Program-made: the position numbers and the translations under genes
Origin: Ascarosepion bandense
Lineage: Eukaryota > Mollusca > Cephalopoda > Sepiida > Sepiidae
Direction: 5' to 3'
DNA length: 64,000 nucleotides
NCBI GenBank assembly: GCA_037127315.1
Contig: JBBBDQ010000399.1
Coordinates: 92,501-156,500, forward strand
The notes under the pieces: generated by a model
Told to the model about the DNA's origin: nothing
What the model saw: the letters and a program-made list of their open reading frames with translations, nothing else
Databases searched by the model: none
Shown here: piece after piece, positions 32,278-43,808 of the stretch
Layout: the number at the start of each line of letters is the position of its first letter
Position numbering within the stretch: position 1 is the stretch's first letter

Positions 32278-32535
32278 TCAGTCAGTTAAGTATCACACTG
32301 GGCGATCATATTTCGAAAGAGACACAACTTAGTGGGCAGAAGATTTTTCCACAGTAGGTTGTCATCACTTTCTGCGGTAGACTGGCTGCCAACCAAGGCT
32401 ATAGAACCCAATCTGTTTTGTTATTTAGCCCATAACTAGAGGGAAGAGACAGATTGATACCTTTTCCAAGGGTATTTGCGCGTAAGTGAATGGAAGGAAT
32501 TCAACTAGAATTTGAACTGGGCTCCCCGATTTCTC
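32278..32535 (-). mobile_element. SINE-1 copy
   Basis: All blocks are present on the minus strand: 3' module at 32278-32340, 'ctgccaaccaaggctataga', 'gagacagattgataccttt' and the tRNA-like B-box region at 32500-32530. The A-box end is cut. Confidence 0.8.
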
Positions 32536-33279
32536 GCTTATCCAAGAAATTCAAAATATAAAATAGTGACAATTCACCTTTCGCATTCTGTATATAAGTA
32601 AAAGTGACAAAAATAGGTTCCAACCGTCTAAACACGCAATTCTAATAACACGCTAATGTAACAATTCTAATAACAGCACGCACTCCATTTTAACGATTCT
32701 ATTGGGAGTACTCAGGTGGATACAGCGACCTTTAGGTGAGAGTTAAGTAAATTAAATAAGTTGACCAGACATACCTTCTTGCTATTGTTAAAAAAAAACT
32801 TTTTTGAAGCATATATAGATGTAGGTAGTATTAGACATATTTTAATCGATAACACAATAATACTCACACATACACACAATAAAAAGAACCTTCAGATATT
32901 AGAGGCCATCTACATTAAATCAAAACAACCCACACTTAATAATCAAATCTCGTCACAACACATTACATTGCATTTTAGACATATGGTTTCTGTTAACATT
33001 TCGGTCTCTCACGCGGTGTGAAGTCATAAAACCACATTACAAATTTACGACCTGCGTCTGCTATTCATTGCTTTGCAATGTTTTATGGCAACATAAAATA
33101 ATATAATCGCTGATAGTGGATGTCTTTATGTTAACGTCTCTAATAAAAGATATCCTAAATGTTGGACAATTTTTGGCTTTAATTTCACCTGAAATTAAAG
33201 CCTAAATACCATGTTTAGAAAGGCTCATAATTAAACATAATTGACATTCATTGTCTGTTATACTTAACAATATATAAGG
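32536..33279. other. Unassigned AT-rich DNA with a perfect hairpin
   Basis: A plus-strand frame at 32761-33021 has no recognised domain, though 'NLQILEAIYIKSKQPTLNNQ' resembles the C-terminal tail of GIY-YIG-type endonucleases of Penelope-like elements. At 33175-33202 'ggctttaatttca' pairs perfectly with 'tgaaattaaagcc' across two bases. Confidence 0.5.
32761..33021 (+). pseudogene. Possible Penelope-like or DIRS-type C-terminal fragment
   Basis: The frame includes 'NKKNLQILEAIYIKSKQPT' and 'LNNQISSQ'. 'LxILEALxIKxxKPxLNxQ' is a motif I associate with the GIY-YIG endonuclease tail of Penelope-like retroelements and relatives. Only about 30 residues match, and no RT is visible nearby. Confidence 0.4.
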
Positions 33280-33892
33280 GGAATTTTAAGGCGTTGTATA
33301 TAAGCAGTGTATACACACGCCACTCACTGAAAGAACTTCATTCATTTCTAAAGAGTAACGCATATATCGCAAAAGTGGAAAATGTTTTTAAAATTTTCTT
33401 CTCTAGGGAGCTCAGTCGTAATGAGAGTATAATATATTAGTCATCCACATACAAACCTGTCTCGCTGTATCACAACTCATCAGTGTGGCTAGACACATCT
33501 ACTTGCTACTAGCCGGGATCGAAACTCGACTGATTTGGTGTCAGTCGGAGTCGCTACTCGCTAAGCCATAGGCGCATAGAAGCAGAGAGAGGAAATTTTA
33601 ACGTGTTGTATATAAGCAGTGTATACACACGCCAGTCAGCGAAAGAACTCAATTCATTTCTGAAGAGTCACGCATATGTCGCAGAAGTAGAAACTGTTTT
33701 TTTAAAATTTTCTTCTCTAGTGAGCTCAATCGTAATGACATTATAATATACTAGTCATCCGCATACAAGCCTATTTCGCTGTATCAGAGCTCATCGTGAC
33801 GCATATATCGCAGAAGTGGAAACTGTTTTAAAATTTTTCTTCTCTAGGGAGCTCAGTCGTAATGAAAGCATAATATATTAGTCATAGTGATT
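33280..33892 (-). repeat. SINE-2: full copy plus two partial tandem copies
   Basis: The unit carries 'ggagctcagtcgtaatgaga', 'tagtcatccacatacaaacc', 'tcgctgtatcacaactcatc' and a tRNA-like head (A-box-like 'tggcttagcgag', B-box-like 'gtttcgatccc', both minus strand, 33520-33575). The first copy occupies 33280-33585. A second without the head spans 33586-33790. A third (33791-33892) is cut by the mariner-like element. Confidence 0.75.
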
Positions 33893-35112
33893 GGAAAGTA
33901 ACACCCATTTTAAAATACTTATGTAACTACAATTCTGAAAAGAAATGGTTATAAGAGAAAAACGATTAGCATGAGGTATTATTTAAAATGCTTCTCGAGT
34001 TTCCCAGGAATCGCGTCAACTGATTTCATCAGGATCTCCTGTGGCATAAGTTCTTGTATTCGCCCTTCATGTTCTTCCAAAGACTTTGGTAGGTATAGTA
34101 GGCTTTTTTAAATAAACCCAGAGAAAAATCGATGTTAAATCAGGACTCGTGAGTGTCAACCCATAGGGACCACCATGACCTATTAATTTCCCGGGAAAGA
34201 GTTCAAGTCAGCCATTCATAAACGACAATAGTAAAATGTGGATTGGCATCATCTTGCATTAAAATCAAATCTTCAGCTGCATTAAAATCAAATCTTCATA
34301 GCACTGGTAATTCGCCAGATTTAATCTTACGGCATGGTAAGGGATCCTTCAGCATTCATGTTATTGCGAAGAATGAATGGACGAACACTTTTGTCTGAAG
34401 CCATTCCACACCAAACCGCTACTTTGAGATGATTGTACATTTTTTCCCATAAGAGGATCTTCTTCTGTCTAATAGTGTCAGTTGTAACGGTTCATAAATT
34501 TCACCGATGTAAAATACCGCTTCACCACTCTAGAAGATATTTGGTAAAGCGATCTTCCCAATCTTCATACCAAACCATCATATTCTCCTAAAACTCCATG
34601 CAAATATTGCATTCTTCAACGGAGTGTGATTGCCAGTTCATGACCACAGTTCGTATTATGTGAAAGGAGAGTCCACTTTTCTTGTTGCTTGTTGAATTGA
34701 CTTTCTTGGGCGACGTGTAAACATTTTTGAACAGCTGAATCTGTCTGCTGGTCACTGGACTTGGAAAGGTGACCGCATCTGCGAATATCAGATGCCGACC
34801 CTGTAGTCATGAGTTTTGAATGACAATTCTTGATTGTTTTTGCGTCAACTTGATCATGCTTTCCTCTAACGGTTCTCCATCATATTTGCCATTGAATAAT
34901 GGAATTTTAAACCTCATGTCTGGGAACGCTCCTGCACCTCATTCAACGATGTTTGTAGGGATTCTAAATTTCAAACAAAATAAAATAAAAAATCTGAAAA
35001 GACAGACACAGACAGATTAAATTCTCATATATTAAAGATCAAACACAACATATCTGATAGAAAAATTGCAATAATTTATAATTATTTTAAAATAGTGAGT
35101 TTAATTTCAGTC
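33893..35112 (-). mobile_element. Decayed mariner-like transposon
   Basis: Imperfect terminal inverted repeats begin 'agtgattggaaagtaacacc' at the left and, on the other strand at the right, 'agtgactgaaattaaactca', both leading into 'attttaaaa'. The minus strand carries transposase pieces: 'MYNHLKVAVWCGMASDKSVR', 'PFILRNNMNAEGSL', 'DDANPHFTIVVYEWLT' and 'LVSKSVDAIPGKLEKHF'-like sequence near 34010. These correspond to a DDE transposase of the IS630/Tc1/mariner superfamily. A 22-bp tandem duplication (34254-34299) and many stops show that it is dead. It sits in the third SINE-2 copy. Confidence 0.65.
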
Positions 35113-35935
35113 ACTCTGTATATCCAGTGCATGATTGAAAGGTATAATTTACGTAGCTTTTTTTTTTATTTTGACTGAACTAAAAACCAATGGAAATACC
35201 GTTTCTACCATCATCAAATGATTTTAAGCAATGGTAAATAGTGTAAAATCAGGGTTCTATCAAAAGATATTTCGGACAATTAAAAAACAATGAAAAACCT
35301 AATTATTATCTGAGATATCATCGCAAAAACCAAACCTTATAATTGAAAAGGAAATAAACGTATTTTATGCTATTTTATAAAAGCCTGTTACCTTAAAACA
35401 CATAAATAACCCTAATTTATTAAACAAAAAAAGGGAAATGATGATTACATGTAAACATAGAAATAAATACCTGCTGAAACACCATGACCCAGATCAACAT
35501 AGGTTCTTTTCAAAGATTCTTTTATATAGACATTTTTTACATTAATATTATTAATAATTTCTATATTTTCCCCGAAACAAAGATTTTTAAAAATCCTCAT
35601 TCACAAATTGGTACAAAACGTATACCCTCTGCCTTAAATATATTTTTTATTTTATAATTCAACTTTTGAGATTTTACTTTTCAATTGTATGTTTACGTTT
35701 TAGTGAAAATAATACAATTAAAAATAAATATATAGGTAATTATTGAACATTGCCTGATGTCAAGATTAATTAATTTCGTAAACAGAAATTTCCATGTCGC
35801 AATTTTTGAAGTCGGTCATGTTGTGCTAACAGTGTCATTCAAAACTTTGCTAACAACATTTTTAAACGTTTTGCTTTGTTAGCAATTTATTTTACGGTAG
35901 TGTTATCTTTTCTGAGATTCAGAATTTCCGATTTT
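35113..35935. other. Unassigned AT-rich DNA
   Basis: No coding or repeat signal recognised. Confidence 0.5.
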
Positions 35936-36131
35936 TTTTTTTTTTTTAATCATTTCACCCCGAGCAAGGCAGAAACGCCACTGATGTGCAGGGGGTTACA
36001 TAAATGTAGAAAAGGTTAATTAGAAAAGAGTGAGGAGTACAAACTAGTTAGAAAGGAACAATAGAAAGCTGAGAAAGCAGGTGCAATGACAGATACATGG
36101 GCGGAGAGAAAGTGAAGATTTTTTTTTTTTC
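35936..36131 (-). mobile_element. LINE-C copy 8: 3' UTR only
   Basis: Complement of the family 3' end: 'tcatttcaccccgagcaagg', 'gtgcagggggttacataaat'. The upstream UTR ('gctgagaaagcaggtgcaat') matches the complement of 47240-47280 in copy 12. Confidence 0.75.
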
Positions 36132-36690
36132 ATAAGCGTTTCACCCCGAGCAAGGCATGCCACTGCCACTACGTAGAGTGGAGAAAGGCTGATTAAATAT
36201 AGGAAATAACAGAGGGTGGGCGATAGGCGGGTGAGGATACCGAGAATGAGGGTTGGGTAGATGAGAGTGTTGTGAGAATAGTTGGGAGTTAGTGTGATAG
36301 GAGGTGTCTATTGACCCTACATTTAAACACCTGGAGATTGTAACTGTCGGGAAAGCAGACTTGTGGAAGGGAGTTCCACAGGCGGGAAGCGCGAGAAAAG
36401 AAGCTGTTGGAGTAGAATTTACGGTTACATCTTATTTGTTTAACTGTAAAAGGGTGGGAACCTAGTTGCTAATCTAGTATCTCGTGTAAATTCGTGCTTA
36501 GGCGGCACCAGTGATCTAAGCTCATCGGAGCAGAAGCCATGAAAGTACTTGTAGAAGAGGCACAGGGAAGCTACATCACGCCGGTGTGAGAGCGGCTGCA
36601 GCCGGTCTGCCAAGTCAGTATCAACCACGTTACAGATCCTCCTTTGTATTTTGTCAAGAAGCCCAAGTGTTCGGAAACTGCTGCAGTAAT
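36132..36690 (-). mobile_element. LINE-C copy 9: 3' end abutting copy 8
   Basis: A second 3' signature ('gtttcaccccgagcaaggca', 36146-36165) opens a longer copy that reads on the minus strand 'MVDTDLADRLQPLSHRRDV', 'ASLCLFYKYFHGFCSDEL', 'RSLVPPKHEFTRDTRLATR' (36628-36440), then 'SFFSRASRLWNSLPQVCF' in another frame. The two copies lie in tandem, same strand. Confidence 0.8.
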
Positions 36691-37315
36691 ATTAAACAAT
36701 CGTCAAATACTATATGTTTACAGATGCTTATCAGAAAAGTAGATAATTAAACTTTGAGCATATCTTTTTTTTTCATTGTTTCACAGTTTGGAACTCATCA
36801 TCAACAGTAAATATGCGATAAATTCTTTTCATATTGTTTTCTGTAACCTGAAAACAAGCTGTTGGGGAGATTTATGTCTACTATCAATGAAAATTTCACG
36901 CAGTCTCAATAGTTATTTTTTGAGATTGTGAAATTTTCATTTTTGCTTCTAATTTTGGATGTTTCTGTATATATATAGTGTATTCAGGGAACAATTTCTC
37001 TTTTATAGAGATATTAAAAATGACATTTTATATAATTTTGTATTTTATATAATTGTCAGTTATAAGTTGAGTTCTAGATTTTTGTATTGTATTCTGCTCT
37101 ACATTCGTACTTTCGTATCGAGCACTTTGCTGTTTCGTCTTGGTTTTTTTTCTTTCAACGAGCAATAGACGTATTGTTCTTGTGCGCTGTTCGTTTCTTT
37201 TTTTTTTCTCCCCCTTTATTTCACCCACAAGGTAGTCCTTGCTTAGTTAGAAGCCGATTTATATTACTGTTAGTAAGCATTATTTTTGGATATATAATCT
37301 GTTATAGTTCCCTAC

Positions 37316-37354
<39 letters not shown>

Positions 37355-37429
37355 GATAGACTTTGAAAAACATTAGCTACTCTGGCGTGTACGCATCACA
37401 CATTCAGTAAAATGAATTAGAGCACTCTA
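36691..37429. other. Unassigned DNA with (AT)n
   Basis: AT tracts sit at 37314-37335 and 37341-37353. T-rich open frames here have no recognisable domain. 37370-37429 may be a diverged part of SINE-2. Confidence 0.5.
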
Positions 37430-37619
37430 GCTATTGGGCGCGTATAATGATAATATATGCGCTAAAAAGTCTGCCTTCTTCCACCGAGCGCCCATACCCC
37501 AGAGGTAGAATCGACGACTGACGCCAATTCGGTCGGGTTTCAATCCTGGGTTAAAAAGCAATCGAAGTCTAACCGTACTGATGAGCTGTGATACAGCGAA
37601 ACAGATCTGTCTGCGGATG

Positions 37620-37660
<41 letters not shown>
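37430..37660 (+). mobile_element. SINE-2 copy with (AT)n tail
   Basis: Plus strand: a head with B-box-like 'ggtttcaatcctgggtt' (37538-37554), then 'gatgagctgtgatacagcga' and 'gtctgcggatgaca', followed by a 36-bp (AT)n tract. The 3' blocks match the complement of 33740-33790. Confidence 0.7.
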
Positions 37661-38915
37661 GTGTGTGAGTGTGCTTCTATATACATATGTGTATATATGT
37701 ATGTGTAGAAGAAAATTTATGTTTCTCATACTTACAAGTTATTCTTCAAATAACCCTGTTTTCTTCGAGTTCACACGAAAATTTCTTCTTTCTTCGTAAT
37801 ATACTTTTCCTAAGATGTACTCTCTCTTCAGTGATAATCGAAACGAAATCGCCCTCAAAGTCTGTCTTCATCTCACAACAACTGGAACTGACCGCTTCAG
37901 AAGGAGGCTTCCAACGCACTTATTTCGGATATGCTTACATCACGCGAACACGTTAATGTCTTCATCCCTGATCACAAAGCCATTGTGTGCCGTCGACGCA
38001 TATCGGCATCGATTTCATTTAAAATCCCATCAGAATTCAGCGGCTTGCATGTCATCTCCGTTGCAGTTTATGTCCATATGCAGGTTCATGTCTGTAACCT
38101 GTCCCTTGCTTGGATACAACGCAATGTTTTCATCGTTATATGCAAAGATCTTCCTGGAGTCTCTGAAGTTCTAGGGCGACATTATTTCCAAGATGCAATA
38201 TAGGATTTATGATACTTATTAGAAATATTTATTTTATCACTTAGATTTCCTTAGCAAAATATATTAGAAAAATAACGAGTGAAAATATAAAAAAATGGTA
38301 CAAAGTAAAAGAGATGGTTATATTTGAATTGTTTAAAAATATTTGCAACCATATCTAGTAAGTGATCGTCTGGTTTTTCCAAATGTAATGTAAAATGAAA
38401 GAAAACATAAACAAACGCATGCTTTACGCTCCATTTCCTGCTATTTACATATAGGAGGGTAGGTCTGGTTTGTTTATTTTTGGTTTTGATCCTGTCTACT
38501 TTAAAAGGAGATAGCAATATATATTTCATCGCGCGAAATTTAAATCGTTATTTTTTTCTTTTGCTTTTTTTCTTAGTCTCTTCTGGGATATTCCCAATGC
38601 AGTATTGTTACAAGATATATTTCTCATGTGGGATTTTTTTCTGCTAGTCGGCGAACTTTGAAGATAGAAGTTAAAAGGTAGCAATATCTCACAAATTATT
38701 CACAAGTTAAGAATTGAAAAAACAAACAAACAAACAACTAACCAAGATTTGTCTGAACAACAAACTATCTTTTCAATTGGCTTTAAATAGGAAGATAAAT
38801 TTCTGTCAATAAAGAATTAATCCGAATCTAAGAATCAAAGACAAATTGACATGTGACAAATTATATCATCTCCATTATAATAAATACCATTGTTTATATA
38901 TATAACTATCCTAAT
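37661..38915. other. Unassigned DNA with one longer open frame
   Basis: A GC-richer stretch (37815-38203) holds overlapping plus-strand frames, including 'HVNVFIPDHKAIVCRRRISA', 'SISFKIPSEFSGLHVISVAV'. I cannot assign it to a family, and there are no convincing splice signals. The remaining DNA is featureless. Confidence 0.4.
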
Positions 38916-39018
38916 GAGTCAACGAACCTACCAAGGTTTCACCTAACGGATCTTCAGGAAAGGGACCAACCTTCCCTGAAGATCCGTTTAGGTGAAACCT
39001 TGGTAGGTTCGTTGGCTC
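38916..39018. repeat. Near-perfect 49-bp foldback
   Basis: Left arm 38916-38964 begins 'gagtcaacgaacctaccaag'. Right arm 38970-39018 is its reverse complement with one substitution near the base, one single-base bulge and one A/G change, around a 5-6 base loop. The RNA would form a hairpin of about 48 pairs. No related sequence was noticed elsewhere in the window. Confidence 0.9.
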
Positions 39019-39112
39019 TTTATGTTAGCTATTTACTTTGTTTGCTCTACTTGCGCATTGAGCGCTTTTTTTTTTAGGTTAGACGTCTCGGGGTTTTTTT
39101 TCTTTGGGCTAC

Positions 39113-39400
39113 GTACTTTGACAAGAAATCGGGGAGACGAGTTCAAATTCCAGTTGAATTCATTGCATTTACTTACGCGCAAATACCGTTGGGAAAGGTA
39201 TTAATCTGTCTCTTCCTTCCAGTTGTGGGTTAAATAATAGGACAGATTGGGTTCTATAGCCTTGGTCGGCAACCAGTCTACCGCAGAAAGTAATGGCAAC
39301 CTACTGCGGGACAATCTTCTGCCCATTCAGTCATGTCTCTGTCGAGACATGATGGCCCAAGCGTGTTTCGCGTATGGCACTTAAATGACTTTGACTGATG
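39113..39400 (+). mobile_element. SINE-1 copy, well preserved
   Basis: Plus strand: 'gacgagttcaaattccagtt' (B-box region), 'ggaaaggtattaatctgtct', 'gacagattgggttctatagc', 'ggcaaccagtctaccgcaga' and 'catgtctctgtcgagacatg', ending 'gtatggcacttaaatgactt'. The A-box half of the head is missing. Confidence 0.8.
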
Positions 39401-39491
39401 TTCAAGTGATTAGCTCGTTCTTTTTTTATTACCATTTTTCCTTCCGCGTTTGTACTCGGAGGGCTTTTCGAATCGAGTATAGCGATGAGGT

Positions 39492-39495
<4 letters not shown>

Positions 39496-39528
<33 letters not shown>

Positions 39529-39658
39529 CTATTGATGGAATAATTGTCAAAAGAGTACAATTATTCAGTACATATTTTGTTAATGTAACTTTTTTAACAC
39601 TGCTGCAGCTGTGGTCATACTTATGCAACTTTACAACACTTACATTGCCTGCTATCAC

Positions 39659-39756
<98 letters not shown>

Positions 39757-39922
39757 TAAAAGGTACTGGTTAAACCGGTAGATGGTTATATATATATATA
39801 GATTCTATATACATGTCTCTTGCTTGCTTATTCAAGATGTTCCTTTCCAGAACAAATCCAAATCTAAATGTAAAGTTGCATAAGTATGACCACAGCTGCA
39901 GCAGTGTTAAAAAAGTTACATT

Positions 39923-39966
<44 letters not shown>
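39496..39966. repeat. Perfect 56-bp inverted repeat enclosing TG/TA tracts
   Basis: Arms 39579-39634 and 39870-39925 are exact reverse complements (they begin 'gttaatgtaacttttttaac'). Between them lie (TG)n(TA)n at 39661-39754 and unique DNA. (AT)n tracts flank the whole unit at 39497-39527 and 39926-39965. Confidence 0.95.
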
Positions 39967-39967
<1 letters not shown>

Positions 39968-40386
39968 TCCATTTGTAAATGTGTTATAAGGCGACCTAAG
40001 TTTCTATCATGAGTGGTGTCTTCAGGCTATTTTCAATAACTGATTTTACCGTTTAACGTTTTTTCAAGAACGCTCACGTGGCAGGGAATCTTTGAACGCG
40101 CAATTTTTTAAATACAAGAAATTATAACGTTTTCATCCGTGATTTTATGAACCTAAGAGATATTTTTTAGTATGGTTACACTTAGTCATAATTTCCGTTC
40201 TTTTCATTCAATAGTTCGTTTTTGTTTAGGAAGAGCATAATCTCTAACTTATATTCCTTGCACAGTTGTAAAAAGTACAAATGGAAAATGTTCAAAAGTT
40301 CTATAATATAATTGTACTGAACACCTTTTAATACAAATGTGCACTGGTCTAATTTTAATTATGGCCAAAAACTAAGTAATTAAATA

Positions 40387-40450
<64 letters not shown>

Positions 40451-40626
40451 GTTTCTCTTGTTACGGTCATGGAGAGAGAAACAACAGCGAGGCAGCGTCG
40501 GTTCAATTCATTAGTGAAACGGTAAATAGCAAGGCAGCGTCGGCTTAGCTTATTCTCTTTACTACCTCTTATTATTCATTAGTACCAGTTACGGGAATTC
40601 TTGCCACATGTTTGCTCTTTAAAGGC
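39967..40626. other. Unassigned DNA with (CA)n tract
   Basis: (CA)n occupies 40388-40447. At 40475-40550 the phrase 'gcaaggcagcgtcggctta' is partly repeated ('gcgaggcagcgtcggttca'), a short local duplication. No gene seen. Confidence 0.7.
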
Positions 40627-42437
40627 GCCTTATTATTATTATGTCATTTTTCATCATATTTCGATTTCTGCTTTGGTCTCACTACCAACCAAGTCTGCGG
40701 GGAGACCTAAGGCAGGTAGTGGCGTGTTGTTATGGCTTCATTTCATGTTTTTCTATCTTCCCTATCATCCCCAGCATTACATAGATAAAGTTTTCCTTAG
40801 TGTGTGGGCTGTACTTAATAAGACAATTTTTTGTATATCTCTTAAGCTGGGGTTTCCAGGGATTCTTTCAATGTGTTGTTTTGTTCCATTTTTTATCATT
40901 CCAAGTGCACCTACTATCACTGGCACAACTCTTGTTTTCAATTTTCACATTTTTTCTATTTCAATTTCCAGGTCTTTATATTTTGACAGTTTTTCAAATT
41001 CCTTGATTGCTATGTTACAATCCGCTGGACAAGCCATATCAATTAATAGACAAGTTTTCTCCTTCTGGTTTTTAAAAATAATGTCTGGCCTGTTTGCTTC
41101 AATTTTTCTGTCTGTGTAGATGGTGTAATCCCATAGAATGGTTACATCTTCTATTTCTGTAACCGGTGCTGGATGATGTTCATACCAGTGTTTGTTTACA
41201 GCTTTTCCATAATGTTTGCACATTGCCCAATGTAAATATTGCCCAACTCTATCGTGGCGATTTTTATATTCGTTTGGGGCAAGCACAGAACAGCCTGAGA
41301 TTAGGTGGTCTATTGTTTCTTGGTGTTTATCACAAAACCTGCATTTTGGATCCATATTATTATGCATAATATTTGCCTGAAAGTTTCTCGTGAAAAAACA
41401 TTGGTCTTGTGCTGCAAGTATAAATCCTTCAGTTTCAGACTTTAATCCAGATGCACGTAACCATCGATGAGTATTAACTTTATCAACATTGGATTTATTG
41501 GCACGTACTGGATATTGGCCATGCAGAGGTTTGTCTTGCCAGCGCTGTTTCATCTTTTCAAGAGCTTTATCTTTGGCTTTCATTTTCATATTTTTTGCCG
41601 CAATAGTTGGTTCTTGGCTACTGTTTTGCTTTTCTACAGAATCTACTAACTGTAAATCTTGTTTGAATTTACTGCCTTCTTTTATTATTGAATATTTTTT
41701 CTTTCTTTCTTCATGTTGCCTTACTAATTGTATCATCCAATCCTTTGTTGTTTCTATGTATGTTAGTAAGCCAATAGTTGTTGTCTTGTATGACAATTCC
41801 AGCTGAATAAGACCCCTTCCACCTTCTTTACGGGGTATGTATAGACGATCTACATCAGCCTTTGGATGATGCATCTTATGCTTAGAAAGAAGCTTTCTTG
41901 TTTTAGCATCCATTCGCCTGATGTCGTTTAGAGTCCAGTTTAAGATGTTAAAGCTATATTGAACAACTGGGATTGCAAGGCTATTAATGGCCATAACTCT
42001 GTTCTGTGAATTTAATTCAGTTTTTAATATCATTCGTAGCCTTCTATAGTACTCTTTACGCACTATTTCTTTCATTTTTTTATGGTGAATGTTTTCGCTC
42101 TCATTTACACCTAGGTATTTATAAGCTTCTTCTGGTTTCAATTCTTTTATTGTTACAGCAGGGTCTAGGCTAATTGAGGATGTTTCTTGTATTGATCCAC
42201 GTAAAACTGTAGCTTTAGCACATTTATTCAAATTAAATTTCATTCCAATGTCTTCGCTGAAGCATTTTACAGTTTGCAGAAGACCTTCCAGTTCATTATC
42301 ATTCTTAGCATATAACTTCAAGTCATCCATGTAAAATAGATGGCTTATTTTCTTTTGTCCTATTTTATAACCACATTCTGTCTTGTTAAGTTGACTGGTT
42401 AGTGCTATTAATGATATGCAGAATAGTAAGGGAGATA
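40627..42437 (-). mobile_element. LINE-D copy C: youngest, 5'-truncated
   Basis: Runs from RT motif 'LSPLLFC' to the 3' UTR, with 3' TTA-type sequence (complement TAA) at 40629-40640 and a (TTA)n tract at its 5' junction (42438-42483). The 3' UTR is nearly identical to those of copies A and D. Confidence 0.9.
40777..42437 (-). pseudogene. LINE-D polyprotein C-terminal two thirds, one stop
   Basis: A 513-codon open frame (42486-40945, its first ~16 Ile codons being microsatellite) holds 'YMDDLKLYA' (catalytic Asp pair, 42322-42333), the thumb region, 'HRWLRASGLKSETEGFI', a CCHC knuckle (41289-41342) and a restriction-like endonuclease core 'RPDII' with 'LLIDMACPAD' (41020-41095). A TGA in place of a Trp codon at about 40943 ends the frame. 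The same frame then continues 'KLKTRVVPVIVGALGM' to the natural stop at 40777-40779. Copy A has the same TGA. The frame lacks the start of RT, so the copy is not autonomous. Confidence 0.85.
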
Positions 42438-42448
42438 GGGTTATTATA

Positions 42449-42483
<35 letters not shown>
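42438..42483. repeat. (TTA)n tract at LINE-D copy C 5' junction
   Basis: Pure trinucleotide tract after a short 'gttattataatta' lead-in. Confidence 0.95.
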
Positions 42484-42826
42484 CATATATGAATCACTTC
42501 TGCTCTTGCTGTGGAGTAGTTTTCGTACTCAAGGTTATAATCGGTCTATGTCGGTTGCTAATCAACTTAACGCACCCAAAGTGTTAGGAACTTGGTAATC
42601 TTCCACTGAAAGCTGACTCTTTAGTATTCAGCTAACTGCCAACTAATATCAGGTGCCTAGTAGTTCTACTGAACTCCAATAGAACTCTAAAGATCTCTCA
42701 TGAACTCCCCAAGAACTTCTCAAGAACTTCCTGTTAACTCTTATTAATATAGGAGGGAGAGTCCATTATATGAGGAATAGATGTGTTTCCCCATAACAGT
42801 TATAATAAAGACGTTTTGTATTTATT

Positions 42827-42832
<6 letters not shown>
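42484..42832. other. Unassigned DNA, possibly LTR-like
   Basis: Contains several near-repeats of 'agaacttc' and 'gaactcc' between 42670 and 42735, and 'aataaagacgttttgta' at 42806. No paired copy was found in the window, so an LTR call is not supported. Confidence 0.35.
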
Positions 42833-42888
<56 letters not shown>

Positions 42889-43015
42889 AATTATACTTTA
42901 GAACATGTACAAATTACAATCTACTACAAAATTGTACATTTCTTTATTAGTTTATATATTATAAATTATATTTTAGAATATGTACTAACTACAATCTACT
43001 ACAAAATTGTACAAA
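42833..43015. repeat. (TA)n tract and 75-bp tandem duplication
   Basis: (TA)n at 42833-42887. Then a unit with 'acaatctactacaaaattgt' occurs at about 42886-42940 and again at 42961-43013. Confidence 0.85.
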
Positions 43016-43211
43016 TAGTTATAAATGATGGTAATAAACGTTATTTTGTAAAAGGAAATTTATGAAAATACACTTACTTTTATTGGCAAAGTTTTTCGTA
43101 CGAGGTAAAGAGGAATACGAAAAATGAGAAAAGAAAAATGAAATCAAAAAAGGAAGGAAGAGAAGGACACAGAGGAAAAAAAACAAAGCGGAAAACACGA
43201 GAGAAGGAAAT

Positions 43212-43364
43212 AAAGAAACATGGAGGAAAGTGCCAATGAAAAACGGCTCAAAGAGAAGTAGACTGCAAATTTCGGTAGGAAGTAAAGTATAAGCATATAC
43301 AGACATCGGTCACTCGAGGCATGTGCTTAACAATAAGGAAAAAAAGTGAGAAAACTCACAGGGG
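43212..43364. repeat. 153-bp direct repeat, left copy
   Basis: Includes 'gtgccaatgaaaaacggctc' and 'agtgagaaaactcacagggg' (the latter a short hairpin). Repeated at 43968-44120 with about 10% differences. Confidence 0.9.
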
Positions 43365-43808
43365 AAGAAAGTGCTTTGTTAGAAAACAAGAAATAGAAAT
43401 TTCAAAATTTGGCGGGAAATGAATTGTAAATAGATGCATTTGTTCGTAACGTTGTATAAAACAGAATCCTTTGGCATTTAAAATAAATAATGAAATATAG
43501 GAATTATTCAAAAAGCGCAGATCAGAGTAGATTTAAAAATACAAAACGAAGATCTAAATTCATTGCTGCTAATGTAATAGATTGGAAAAAAATATAATTA
43601 AAATAAAAATTAATAAAAATTAAAGGAAAAATTAATGTTAAAATGAAAAATTAAGTTTCAATTTAAAACTTCAAATAGATCATGATTTGTAATAGAAAAT
43701 AAAGATAAAAATAGTTATAAAAACATAAGAAGAAAGATCATATCGTGAAAGTAAATATATATATATATATATATATAATTTTTCTTGTCATTTCTGTGAC
43801 ACCATTTT
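43365..43808. other. Unassigned AT-rich DNA
   Basis: A-rich, with (AT)n at 43758-43778. No gene or repeat recognised. Confidence 0.5.

Noticed and set aside
38916..39018. microRNA precursor
   Set aside because: The stem is too long and too perfect, and no family match is known to me; left as an unexplained foldback.
40601..41119. 172-codon plus-strand open frame
   Set aside because: Antisense of the LINE-D endonuclease region; the sense frame on the minus strand has clear motifs.
42484..42832. LTR of a retrovirus-like element
   Set aside because: No second copy, no primer-binding site and no gag/pol in the window.
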